NCBI GenBank assembly: GCA_963930775.1
Contig: OZ005689.1
Span: forward strand, 29,899,079 to 29,963,078
DNA from: Cliona cf. orientalis
Taxonomy: Eukaryota > Porifera > Demospongiae > Clionaida > Clionaidae
Direction of reading: 5' to 3'
Length of the DNA stretch: 64,000 nt
Every line of letters starts with the position of its first letter. The stretch's first letter is position 1. This document shows positions 54,303 through 64,000 of this stretch, one piece after another. A program made the position numbers and the translations under genes. The notes beneath the pieces were generated by a model. It worked only from the letters and a program-made list of their open reading frames with translations. It was not told the DNA's origin and did not search any database.

Positions 54303-57092
54303 TCATGATAAAAGTTTGCATGGGGTGTCATACAAGAGTAGTAGACATAAAATAATTATTAACACTGAGCTAATCTTGTTCTGGCAGGTGCTGATCATGC
54401 CACAGCATAAAACAATCAGTGTGTCGCTCTCCCGTATGGCAGAGCCATAGCTGACACTCGTGGCAGTACCAGGAGGTGTAGGTCGGGCCCTCTTGTGCTT
54501 GGCCTTCTTGGTGGGATCTTCCTCTGCGATGGTGGTGGGATAGTGGCGGAGAGGAAGAGTGCGTATCACGCCAACAGCACCCCGACCAATCCTTCGTCGA
54601 CTACAGTAGTCTCCAATGAGTTCAGTTGCCAGCTGCAGCCGGAAGGCCTTGATCGTCCTGAATGGTACACTGCCACAGTAGCCCTTCTGGAAAATGTAGG
54701 CGTTGGTGACAGCGACGTCGAACAGAAAATAAAAAATATACTTATAAAATTTTCTGCACTTCGTTCGGCAACTATAGTAGCCTCGAATCTGGTCACCCCT
54801 GTCAACTCCGCCCATGAACTGATTATAATCGATGATGGACAGTGGACAAGGAACAGTTATCCTTGTACCATCCTTCTGCCGATGGAGTACAGTGCCCATC
54901 TCTGGTTGAGTGGTGGTAGACATGACTGTCACAACCTTCCAGTCCATCCACGAGCTGGCGCAGACATTACCCTTCTGGACGGTGAGGGTGTCACCTCTAC
55001 ATTATGCATTTAGGTAAATGTGTGCATTACACAGGACGGTGTTATTATAAAGATGTGGAGTGAACTTGCCTAGTTATACATTGTATTGCGTGCACTTACC
55101 CCTACGCCGTTTACCTACCTACCTACATGTATTCTACACATGCGTTACTCTCCCCTCTCCCCCCCCTCCCACACACACACAGATATGCATACATTATTGA
55201 CTATCAGTTCTCTCTACAATGTGTTTGTATATAGTTTTGTATACATGCATGCACACACACATTTATGCACATGTAAATTTACTATTCAGGTACGCTGCTG
55301 ATTCATTCATTGTTACGATCGTTCCACACTTTCCTTTACATGCATACACATGTATCACATGACAAATTATTTCATATTCACACTACCTGTCGGGCATTTT
55401 TACAGGTAAGCACATTGCTCATTATTTTCGACACACGTGCACACCCCCCTCATATACACACGCACACGTGCATGCATGACCCCCCTCACATACACATACA
55501 CACGCACACGTGCATGCATGATCCCCCCCTCACATACATACACACGCACACGTGCATGCATGACCCCCCCCCCTCACATACACACGCACACATGCACACA
55601 TGCACCCCTCCTCAAATACACATGCATGCACATAAACAGGTACACTCGTCTTTAGGTACATCTGTTTGTTATGTTGTCCAGTCTCTCCATGTACACGCAT
55701 ACACACAGGTTCGTTCGTGCACATCTAATTTATTTTTCCATTCAGGTATGCTGCTTATTCATTCATACATTATTACAATCTTTCCATACTTGCTTCTACG
55801 TATGTATACACATGACAGGTTTTTCCGTGTTCACACTACCTGTCACAGGGATTTATAGGTACGTTGTATTCTCTATATTTGTACACACCCACACGCATGC
55901 CTTACACAACCACTTATACATGTATGCACACACACCTATTCTTGAGATTTGCCTTCTTGAGCAGGTCTGGAAAGCCCTTTCTGTCTTTCCTGGCTGTACC
56001 ACATGAGTGGATCTGATCTTTTTCGAGATCCTCCAGGAGACCGAGACTAGTAAAGTAGTTGTCAAAGTAGACATGATGGTGTTTGCCTTTTAGATCGGAG
56101 GTAAGTGTCTTGACAACTCGTGCTCCTAGCCCATGCTCGGTACTGTTCCCCTTCTTTCCTGTGTAGATCTCAAAACGAGAAAAGTAGCCATTGCTGCTGT
56201 CGGCAGCCACCCACACCTTGATGCCATGCTTTGTTGGTTTGAGTGGCATGTATTGATTCAGGGACGACCTGCCCTGAAACTTAATCATGGCCTCATCGAC
56301 GGCGACATCGCGGTGAGGCTGGTAAACATCGGCAAACTTTGTCGAGAGGTGATCAATGAGTGGTCACACCTTACCAAGTCAATCATGGCCCTACTCTCCA
56401 CGAGGTACTAACGTTTCGTTATCTACGAAATGGAGATATCGGGAGACTTCACGGAACCTATCTCGAGTGATTCGATCTGCCACAGGAGCGTACCTGAGGC
56501 GAGGATCTTTGGACCAGTAATCGTCCAGGGATGGAAGATGGTTTATCCCCATAAGAATATTGAATCCTAGAAACGCTTTGAACTCCTCGACAGTGATCTT
56601 CGTCCATCTGTCATACTTATCTAGGCCCATGACAACTTTAGCGTATTCATTACTTTGTTTCACTATTTCCTCCATTAGGTCAGGTGTGAAAAATAAGTCG
56701 AAGACTTCCATAGGGTGTTCAGAGATGTCTTCAATCGGACCAGTTGGAGAAGTGAATGGCTGAATTGGAATACGTGTCGTGGTAGATGTCCAAGTTGTGG
56801 AGCCAGGGGAGCCTGAGGAGTCCGAGCCAGAGGAGTCAGGGGAGCTAGGAGAGCTAGGAGAGCCAGAAGCGCTGGACGATTCAGGGGAGCCTGCATTGGG
56901 AGATGGATTTGGTCCGGAGTCAAGGTCGCCCTCGAGCTCATCCAAGTCGTTTCCCGCCAGGTCACTGAACTCATCGTCACTGCCATCCATGACAGGCTCA
57001 TCTGGATCATCAAAGTAGTCATCATCACAGTCCTCATCACTATCACAGTGCAGTAGCACCTCCTGAAGCGTCAAGCGGGACCTCTTAGTCAT
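54303..57092 (-). pseudogene. piggyBac transposase with one intron, decayed
   Basis: ATG at 57092. Acidic, Ser-rich N-terminus (DDYFDDPDEPVMDGSDDEF), then the DDE_Tnp_1_7 domain: PMEVFDLFFTPDLMEEIV, FKAFLGFNILMGINHLPSLDD, VDEAMIKFQGRSS (first Asp), VYFDNYFTS (second), GGVDRGDQIRGYY (third). Exon 1 ends AATAG/GTGTGT at 55936; exon 2 begins at 54996 after GTAG and joins KANLKNR to GDTLTVQKGNV in frame. The C-terminal Cys/His finger (CHECQLWLCHTGERHTDCFM) sits in another frame after a shift near 54480. Three in-frame stops lie at about 56390-56350 in RGE*GHD*LGKV*PL; at two the family normally has Arg. Catalytic residues are otherwise present. Confidence 0.9.
55040..55930. repeat. microsatellite/minisatellite block filling the piggyBac intron
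   Basis: CACATACACACGCACACGTG and CATGCATGACCCCCC units repeat about five times (55440-55625), within wider CA/TG-rich DNA. The block lies wholly inside the transposase intron (54997-55935). Open frames across it are simple-sequence translations. Confidence 0.8.
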
Positions 57093-57471
57093 TCTCTAGC
57101 TAGTGTAATGATTTATTATAGTATTATGATTAATAATAGTACTTATTATTATTATGATTCAATGTAAGTATTGATGTGTTGTGCATGCACTAACTTGACT
57201 TACTTCCTGGCCGAAAGTTCGCCGAATGTGCAACAAGATCAAGTTCTTTGACGACGGGAGTGGTTACCGGCATGACTCGTGATGAGGTAGCCGCGCGTCG
57301 AAGGTTCGTTGACCCTTCCTACTCTTGGCAATCTTTGCTGAACCGAAGCGCACTGCAGCTGATGCGAATTCGCGTCAACCGCGTTGAAGGCGCCGTGCAT
57401 GCACGATGCGAATTCGCATCAACCGCGTATAATCGGTTAACTATACTACCGTATTCTTTTCCCCCTCAAAA

Positions 57472-58240
57472 GGCAAGCGTAGGGATGTATAGTAGATGTG
57501 ATTATCTCTTGTTTGTGTACTTTTTGATCCTACCATCCCTACTCCATTCTTCAATTTTATTCAATTGTTTTTATACTTATTTCTGTTCTTTTTTATTGCA
57601 CTTGTGTAATTTATCAATGCCATCTTACATGGTTCTCACTACTGATTAAGTGGAAAATGGGAGGTGCACAAATTCTTAGCCATGCCGCCCCTCATTAACT
57701 TGCGTTCATAATATTGTTATGACGATGAACAGGATGACAAAGAAGGCTGCTTTAGGCGTGCCAAGTACTATTCCGCTAATAGGGAGAAAACCAAGTTCTA
57801 AGTTTTACTGTTGGCAGCAGCTAGCTACCGCTGCTCTCGAGCCTTGTGCCTTTGTATGATGGTATGATCGATCCAGCGTAACACTAGCGCTGCAAGAGCT
57901 AGCGAGTAGCTCACCTATGCCTATATAGCACCTTACAGCTCCTCGAGCATTGAACCGTCATATCCACAATCGGTCCAGCGCGCCGTTGCACGCACTAGCT
58001 TGCCTAGGCGCCTAGGCCATTAGGGCCGGTCAGGCGCTGTCACATGACTTCACCATGGCAATATATTCCGAGCATGTGCATTATATCACAAAATGGCGTA
58101 TCAGACACTCCTATTCGATAATGCGCTGCACGCACACACCCACTATTACGTAACTGTTGAGGTAACGCCAAACTAGCGTGCCACTGCACTGCGTGCTACA
58201 AAATAGAGTGGATTTATACTGAAACTTGAGTATAAATATT
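57472..58240. repeat. repeat family R3, second long copy
   Basis: Matches 38163-39110 in order and orientation; about 180 bp shorter through internal deletions. It starts 30 bp after the piggyBac right end. Confidence 0.8.
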
Positions 58241-59428
58241 CGCGTTTCGGCCCTAAAGGGTTAATTAATGCAAACTTGTACAGAAAGGCATAATTCACAT
58301 GCACATACACACGTGTCCATTTACATACGCACACAAACACAAACTAACTTCAAATTAGTGGAGTTGGAAAGGGTTGGTTTCTCCACCTCTGGTGATGGGT
58401 CGACTGCTCCTGAACGCAAAGGGCCGGCGTCGCTCGCCACCTCCTGTAGCAAAGATCTTAACGTGTCAGGATTTGCTCAAACCAGATTCTCTACAAAACT
58501 CCTTCCATCACTGTCTTCTTGGTTCCGTACTGACATCTATTTTGAGATAGATGGTCCAATATGTACCACCTGTGATAAGTAGCATATTGTATGATCAACA
58601 CCTTTGACAACTGTAGTTCAGCTAAATGAATGCGTAAATGATCCAAAGCCCAGCAGTCTCTATGGCCATCGAGGTCCTTACTGGGACCACCAAGATGAAC
58701 AAAGAAAGTGATCACCAATAAAACTCTCTTATACTTTTGGGAGGCATCTTCACGAATATTCTTGATTGGCACTTAGGTATATGGTATATTATGGCTTAAA
58801 CTCTCACTCGCTTCTTAGTGTAGTGAGCAAGAGAGGGTTTAGCTCGCTAGACTGTCCTTGAGGCTACATCCTTGACAAACATGACCGTGTAAATCTAACA
58901 ATAGAATCATTAGGTCTCCCTGTCCACCGCTGCATGCATACAGTGCTACAGAGCAAGAGAGTAGATTTTTACCACCGTGTGGTTTTTGCAGTGTTTTGTG
59001 GTTAAGCTTGCATGTATCTTTATTTGATTTGATACCCAGTTAGGTCAATGGATGGACTATCTACACATGCAGTGGAAAGCTGATATCATCTTCTATATGG
59101 CTTCAGCATGCAAGAATGGCCAAAAATTTCCGATTCTTATGTTAAGCACAGTTTCACGGGATTGGATTATGGATTATGGATTATAGTTAAGAACCATGAT
59201 TTGAATTGAAGATAGGCACCAACTAGATACATCTTTGTGCCAAATAAGAAGTCTTAACTACAAAGAGTCACGGAGATATTCACCAAAATAGCCTAAAATA
59301 TGGTCCATTTACGTTAGGCACAGAATCTTGCATGAAAGCTTTAGTTAAGAGTCAATATTGTGCTCTATGCATCCTTATGCATTAACAATCCTAGTGTATA
59401 ATTATGTGAAACTGCGAATATGTTGCAG
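58241..59428. other. intergenic, no gene recognised
   Basis: An open frame at about 58350-58580 (SGDGSTAPERKGPASLATSC..) has no known motif. A triplicated GGATTATGGATTATA motif lies near 59160-59185. Nothing else seen. Confidence 0.4.
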
Positions 59429-59636
59429 GAAAAGCCCAATCCGGAAGCAAATATTTCCGCCGGTTGCTCCAGACGGGTTCAAGTCTGCCTTGATGACGTA
59501 TGCCCAACGCACGTATATACAATAGTGACATTTACATTGACCACGCCCACTGGCGATCTAAGAACGAGAGGCAGCGAGAACCAAGCCCTTAGCATTCAAC
59601 GCGTGGAGTGCTTCGCTTCTGAAGCGTCAAAGGAAG
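59429..59636 (+). CDS. candidate internal exon, unknown protein
   Basis: TTGCAG acceptor, open frame EKPNPEANISAGCSRRVQVC.. VYTIVTFTLTTPTGDL.. QRVECFASEASKE, then GAAG/GTAAGATAG. No partner exon or domain recognised. Composition is protein-like. Confidence 0.3.
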
Positions 59637-60639
59637 GTAAGATAGTAACGGTAAGCAGCCTAAAAGCCTTTTTAATGCTCCATAGTATTTTTGTGGGGTG
59701 GATAGCTACCGCTTGACTAGGCGGTCCGACAGTTGCTCGTGTTAGCTACGTACGGTATTACTGTGTAGAAGCAGACATACCAGAGTGATTCTCTACCTTC
59801 AGAAACTTACCTCAACTCGTCCATAGCCTTCGATCTTGCAATTTTTGATCGTTTGTATTGCTATGTATAGCGCACGTGATACCAGACCAACGTCATCGTT
59901 CGTCATACCTTCTGTTACAGAGCGATGTTTGTTTGATGCTTTGTACACCAGTACTGCAGCTAAAAGTGCTATTTCTATTCATTGTAGGTCAAAATAAGTG
60001 TGCATGCAAAGTTAGAAAAAAAATCTACTCTTTTGCTCTGTAGCACTGCATGTACATAATTTGTAGCTTACCTTCTGCCTGAGTTCTCCCTTGCAGACAA
60101 ACCTGAATCCTCCTTTTCCTAGGTACTCATTTTCAATGATGTGTAGGAAGATCTCCACTGCTCAGGGCCTTCCTCATACAGAGGCTGGCGCGTTTGACAC
60201 TATAGATTTTAAATATTGCTGACTCAGCTTGGATCACAGGAGTTTTTTGAGAGTATGAGAATCATATAGGAAATAATTGATGTTGAATTCAGCTACATCT
60301 GACTTGTACAGAAATGTTGTCAGTGTTGGAATTCGAAAGAGTGTGTGTATTTACCACGGTGTTGGAAAAGCAACCAAAATTTTGTGAGTGTCAGAAAAAT
60401 CTTGATATCATTCCAAGCTTATGTAGGAATTTTCTAGTGTGTGAGAATCGTATAGGAAATAGCTATTCAGTGCTGGAAACATTTAAGGGTGCTTCCCATA
60501 GCAATGCGTTATGGTATGCAGGAATGCACTATCATGTTGCTATCTACCACAAACGGTATGCATATGGATATTAATGATTGATAAGCACTCTGCAGCTCTA
60601 TACTATACTATTACTAGCTGTACTCGGGGTGTGTGCACA

Positions 60640-60790
60640 CGAGATCAACTCTTATGTGATCAACTCCCCCGTGATCAATTCTTACAAGAGCTATTTTGTA
60701 TGATGTCAACTACCATGCCATCAACTTTCATAGGATCAACTCTAAGAATTCAACTCAACTCCTCAAATCAACTAGGTATTGATATGTCAA
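60640..60790. repeat. irregular repeats of GATCAACT
   Basis: GATCAACTC, GATCAATTC, GTCAACTAC, ATCAACTTT, GATCAACTC, TTCAACTC and ATCAACTAGG follow each other over 150 bp. Confidence 0.6.
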
Positions 60791-60896
60791 TGCACACACC
60801 GATACGTCAGCGATCCTGTCTTTGAGTAATTACGTATTCAGTAGTGAGCTTTTTCAATTTTGACCTTTTTTGAGTAATTAGTGCTTGCCAAAGGTC

Positions 60897-61102
60897 AATC
60901 TGTATCAACAGGTATATGTTGTCAATACCAACCGAGGAGGAAAAACCCTTCGATTGAGGGGCATATCTATGCGAAGATAAGGAATGGTGCAAATGGCTTC
61001 CAATTCTGGAGATGCCAAAATCGCAAGGCTGGATGCCCGTTGCCAGAAATGCCCTATGGAGCAGCGGACATCCATATGTTTGCATTATACAAGCCCTTGT
61101 AA
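60897..61102 (+). CDS. FLYWCH-like zinc finger fragment
   Basis: GHIYAKIRNGANGFQFWRCQ and RKAGCPL give the pattern of FLYWCH or MULE-associated fingers (aromatic, then WRC.....C). It ends at a stop with no His ligand in a clear position (HMFALYKPL). Likely a fragment of a transposon or of a gene related to one. Confidence 0.4.
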
Positions 61103-61539
61103 TTACTAATTACAAGCGTACAAGAAGTCATGAATATCATTATAAATTTCACGATCGACAAAAATCAACTTATTTATCATTATAATCAGGCCTTTGTAGG
61201 CTCCTACAATGTAATTTAATTTAAAATAGCTAGATAGTACCTTCAGTTGCCGTTTGTGATAAAATAATGTAGTCCACAGCAGATCAGTACAGTTCAACAA
61301 TGATACTTGACACTTGACGGCTAAATCTAGCTACTGATGGATGATAACTACACTAAAGTAGCCTAATCTTAACTTTTTTCAATCTAAATAGTCAACAGAG
61401 ACTTGATCTTGACACTCGCAGCAGTCTTGTCCACGATTCAGGGCCTCAGCTGTAGACCAGTTCAAAGGTCATGACATCACTAACTGCCGAGTCAGCAAAA
61501 ATTCTGCAATATTGCTGAACTTTGCCCTTGCAAAGTAAA
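61103..61539. other. intergenic, no gene recognised
   Basis: AT-rich DNA; nothing seen. Confidence 0.4.
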
Positions 61540-61789
61540 ATTTTAAGGTACCATTTAATTGTGTGGGCGTGAGCGTCAGGAATGGCTAATTCAATTAGCG
61601 AATCGTGAGGGGGCGTGGCCGAAGAGGCCATACGAGTGATTTTGGTCGAAGGTGGGCGTGTCCAGAATCGGCCAGGGATGATTATGCGCGTGTAATTAGC
61701 GACCGGAAGTGGCCCCTGAAGAAAAGGCCGGTAATTGCCCACATCAAAGCAAGATCAAAGCATTCTTGCTTAACTATTAACCGCAACGA

Positions 61790-61829
<40 letters not shown>

Positions 61830-62583
61830 ATTAGGCTTAATTAAGCATGTGGGCGTGTTCCTGGCACTGTGTGGAGTACGTCGAGTGTGTGCGTGTGCGT
61901 TAATGCAGGTTTTATTGCTTCCGATTGGGCGTGGCTTCACGGGCCAGTGCTTGGACATCGGGGCCGGGGACTTGGCTGCGGCGATAGGTGGGCGTGTCCC
62001 GGATGCGGTGGTGACCTTTGAACCCGTCCAGGAGGCTTTGGGGGCGTGGCAGGAGGTCAAAGGTGAGGCCATGTCTGTTAATGAGGCACTGTACGGCGGT
62101 GCGATCGAGGGGCCTGTACGGCCGGACGGAAGCTGACGATGGTTTGAGGCGGATGTGGTTGCGATGACGTGTTGTTACTCCGCCCACACAGGAAATGAGG
62201 TGAGCTCTTGTGTGGGCGGTGTGGCAGAACGGCCTCCAAGTGTTTGTGTGTGTTTTGGCCTTGAGGAAGCTGTGTGTTTTAATTGGGATTGATTGTGGGC
62301 TTCCGGTGGACATCCGGTGGTTAGTAGGCACTTGATTGAGAATGGTGGTCCTTGGGGAACAGGGTGGGGCTGTTTTGGGCGTGGCCTGGCCCCTCCCTTC
62401 CGGCTCGGCTTCCGGTCCATGGAGGATATTAAATGAACACTTCCGGCTCTAGCAGCCACACCCCTGAGACCTGTGCAATTAAAAGGGCGTGGTTACACAA
62501 CATGCACCTCACTAATGACTTTGATGTGGTTTAGGTGTCATATCCCCACCTCACGCCCACGCAATTTAATGGTACCTTAAAAT
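61540..62583. mobile_element. 1044-bp TIR element rich in GGGCGTG boxes
   Basis: ATTTTAAGGTACCATTTAAT and then GTGGGCGTGAG at the left are inverted at the right end over about 34 bp with few mismatches. The inside is GC-rich, unlike its surroundings, with about ten GGGCGTG/CACGCCC motifs and an A-run of about 33 at 61793-61825. Overlapping open frames on both strands have no known domain. No target duplication was identified. Confidence 0.7.
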
Positions 62584-62925
62584 GGCGATGAAGTGAGATT
62601 TAGGCTAGATCTATGAGGTTTCATAGCTAAATAAGTAGTCTAGATGATCGGAAGTCGAAATTTTAGGCTACTAGTGATGCAAAATCGTGCAAGTTTACAG
62701 GCACTTCAGCAAAAATGTATTGCTGTCTTAGTCTCGAACCCAGACCCCGCCCTTTTCCGCAGCGCTGGATGTATTGCATCACCAGCACGCGGAAGGAAGG
62801 GTCTGGCGACTCCTGCACGGTTTTCGTGTTCGCGTGGAATTTCATTAAACCTACAGTCACGAGGTTGGAATGCAATTATTAAACACTGGAATGAGTTCAC
62901 ACGCGTCCTCCCCGCAACTGCAGCT

Positions 62926-64000
62926 ATGAAGCGCTGTTCCTTGTGTTACTGTGAACTGCCCAAAGATTCGACAAAGCGGAGAAGACTTCATGGTACCTCT
63001 TCTAGCTTTTCGCTGCAAGCTTTAGTTGAAGTTAGCTCGGAGGCAGGACTTGGAAACGCAGTGCCCACGAAAGACAGAGGGGCTGATGGACCGTTTTTGT
63101 GCCTCCCGTGTCACTCTCAGCTGGAAAAGGTCTCCAAATTGAAGGGTAACTTGAGGTTCCTGACAGAAGATGTTAAGAAGAAGCTGAAAAACACGGCTGC
63201 GAGTCTCAACGTAGCCATGGCACAATCAGGTATAGCTTCAATCTAGTGTACAAATACATGTAAGTATCATGATTAAAATTTATGAATAGATGAACCCCCA
63301 CCGGATGGAACTCCAAGCAGGAAACGAGAAGCTCCTAAGGATGTGGAATCACCGGCAAGAAAGAGGAAGAAGCGCGAACAACCATCTACGCCGGTTCGTC
63401 GAGTACTTGTAGAATCTGTTGTCGAACGTTCTCCTGCTGTTGCAGTAAGTGACAGAGTTCATTTTTATAGTGTTGATTAGGTTCATACTGTGGTCTATTA
63501 ACAGGTAGTTGTGAAGCGCCGTCCTGGTTCAAAGCACAGTGTTCATTACCTCACACATTCAATGAAGAAGGTGGGAAGGAGTGTTGGCAGGCGAAAGTGT
63601 GGCCCGATTGCAAAGCAAGTCATGAGTCATCCTCGAATACGGCCATTCATCCTCAAAAGAGTTGGGAGACTGATCAGGAAAGATATGGAACGGATGTGTA
63701 GTGTTAAAGTGTCGTCTGTATTGAGGAAACGGACACCTACTGCAATGAAATCGTTTTCATGGGGAGATTTGATGGATGAATTGGAACGATTTTCACCAGT
63801 TTTTTGCCAGTTGCTAAAGGAGTGTGTACATAGAAAGAGGAGAAAGGTTTCAAAGCGGGGTACTTCCTATGCAGTTGATGATATTACAGTCATTGGTATG
63901 TGTGCAGCAATCCTCTTGTGCCACAGAAATACACACATGAACCTCGTGCAAAGGATCATATCCACGCTACTCTATAGTGGTCATGTGCCAAAGCAGGTAT
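62926..64000 (+). CDS. C2C2-domain protein of an expanded invertebrate family (partial)
   Basis: Three exons join cleanly: 62926-63229, 63290-63444 and 63505 to the window end (a CAG/GTAT donor may lie at 63996). Phases agree (304 + 155 = 459 nt). N-terminus MKRCSLCYCELP and, about 55 residues on, FLCLPCHSQLEKVSKLK form a CxxC..CxxC pair like a ZAD-type finger; a Lys/Arg-rich linker follows (RKREAPKDVESPARKRKKRE), then a helical region (RIRPFILKRVGRLIRKDMER, FSWGDLMDELERFSPVFC, MCAAILLCHRNTHMNLVQRI). This order is that of a family with many copies in sponges and cnidarians, of unknown function and often repeat-associated. No stop or frameshift in about 318 codons, so likely intact. An in-frame extension upstream to 62644 is possible, but it crosses repeat-like DNA. 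Confidence 0.75.

Larger units (their letters stand above)
53964..57436 (-). mobile_element. 3.5-kb piggyBac element with TTAA target site
   Basis: CCGATTATATGCG at 53964 and CGCGTATAATCGG ending 57436, flanked by TTAA at 53960-53963 and 57437-57440. TTAA is the fixed piggyBac target. It holds one transposase gene on the minus strand. Confidence 0.95.

Noticed and set aside
55310-55860. Long His/Thr-rich open frame (about 180 codons)
   Set aside because: It is a translation of CA/TG repeats inside the piggyBac intron.
61849-62330. Overlapping open frames on both strands of the GC-rich TIR element
   Set aside because: High G+C makes stops rare on both strands, and neither frame shows a domain or splice structure.
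1-64000. A prokaryotic-style defence system, operon or CRISPR array
   Set aside because: No ribosome-binding-site-led gene strings or spaced direct repeats; splice sites and element types are eukaryotic.

Overview
This is eukaryotic (animal) nuclear DNA: genes are split by GT..AG introns, intergenic DNA is AT-rich with many CATGTACATG-type microsatellites, and nearly every recognisable protein belongs to a transposon family common in marine invertebrates. The repeat style and the expanded gene families (CARF-MULE, ZMYM-like hAT, KDZ, Penelope-like, and a C2C2 family of unknown function) suggest a demosponge or a similar early-branching metazoan. That assignment is inference, not proof. I saw no operon, CRISPR array, rRNA or convincing functional tRNA.

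Layout. 1-9 kb: intergenic DNA packed with small inverted-repeat elements (MITEs), several of which begin CCGTA next to a TA duplication. 9.4-9.9 kb: a small intact three-exon gene for a basic, Ser/Pro-rich protein. 10.7-15.7 kb (minus): a decayed pogo/Tigger-type transposase followed by an array of phase-1 symmetric mini-exons with AT-hook-like RGRP/RGRA motifs. 17.8-23.9 kb (plus): a decayed multi-domain gene interrupted by a 2.4-kb composite insertion (including a Penelope-like element with a hammerhead-ribozyme-like motif) and by a 666-bp MITE; removing each insertion restores the reading frame. 24.5-25.2 kb (minus): KDZ transposase remnant. 26-30 kb: minisatellite, low-complexity DNA and a TIR element. 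30.2-36.9 kb (plus): a CARF-like/MULE/SWIM/CXXC transposase gene, interrupted by a 2.7-kb hAT element, followed by an OTU protease fragment. 37-42 kb: MITEs, a satellite and an integrase-core remnant. 42.9-46.6 kb: an unknown ORF, a second hammerhead-like motif, tandem repeats and a TIR element. 46.6-49.5 kb: MITE and a second hAT pseudogene. 50-52.9 kb: a Gag-like pseudogene split by a MITE that itself contains a tRNA-like SINE head and another TIR element. 52.9-57.4 kb: two piggyBac-type elements (TTAA ends) with another TIR element between them. 57.5-62.6 kb: repeats, two candidate exons and a 1-kb GC-box-rich TIR element. 62.9 kb to the end: the best-preserved gene, at least three exons of a C2C2-domain family, running off the window.

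Overall the window reads as a nested transposon graveyard holding at least nine element classes. Only the small gene at 9.4 kb and the C2C2 gene at the right edge look intact. Target-site duplications and restored frames give a relative order of insertions. Several frameshifts fall in homopolymers, so some of the 'decay' could be assembly error.
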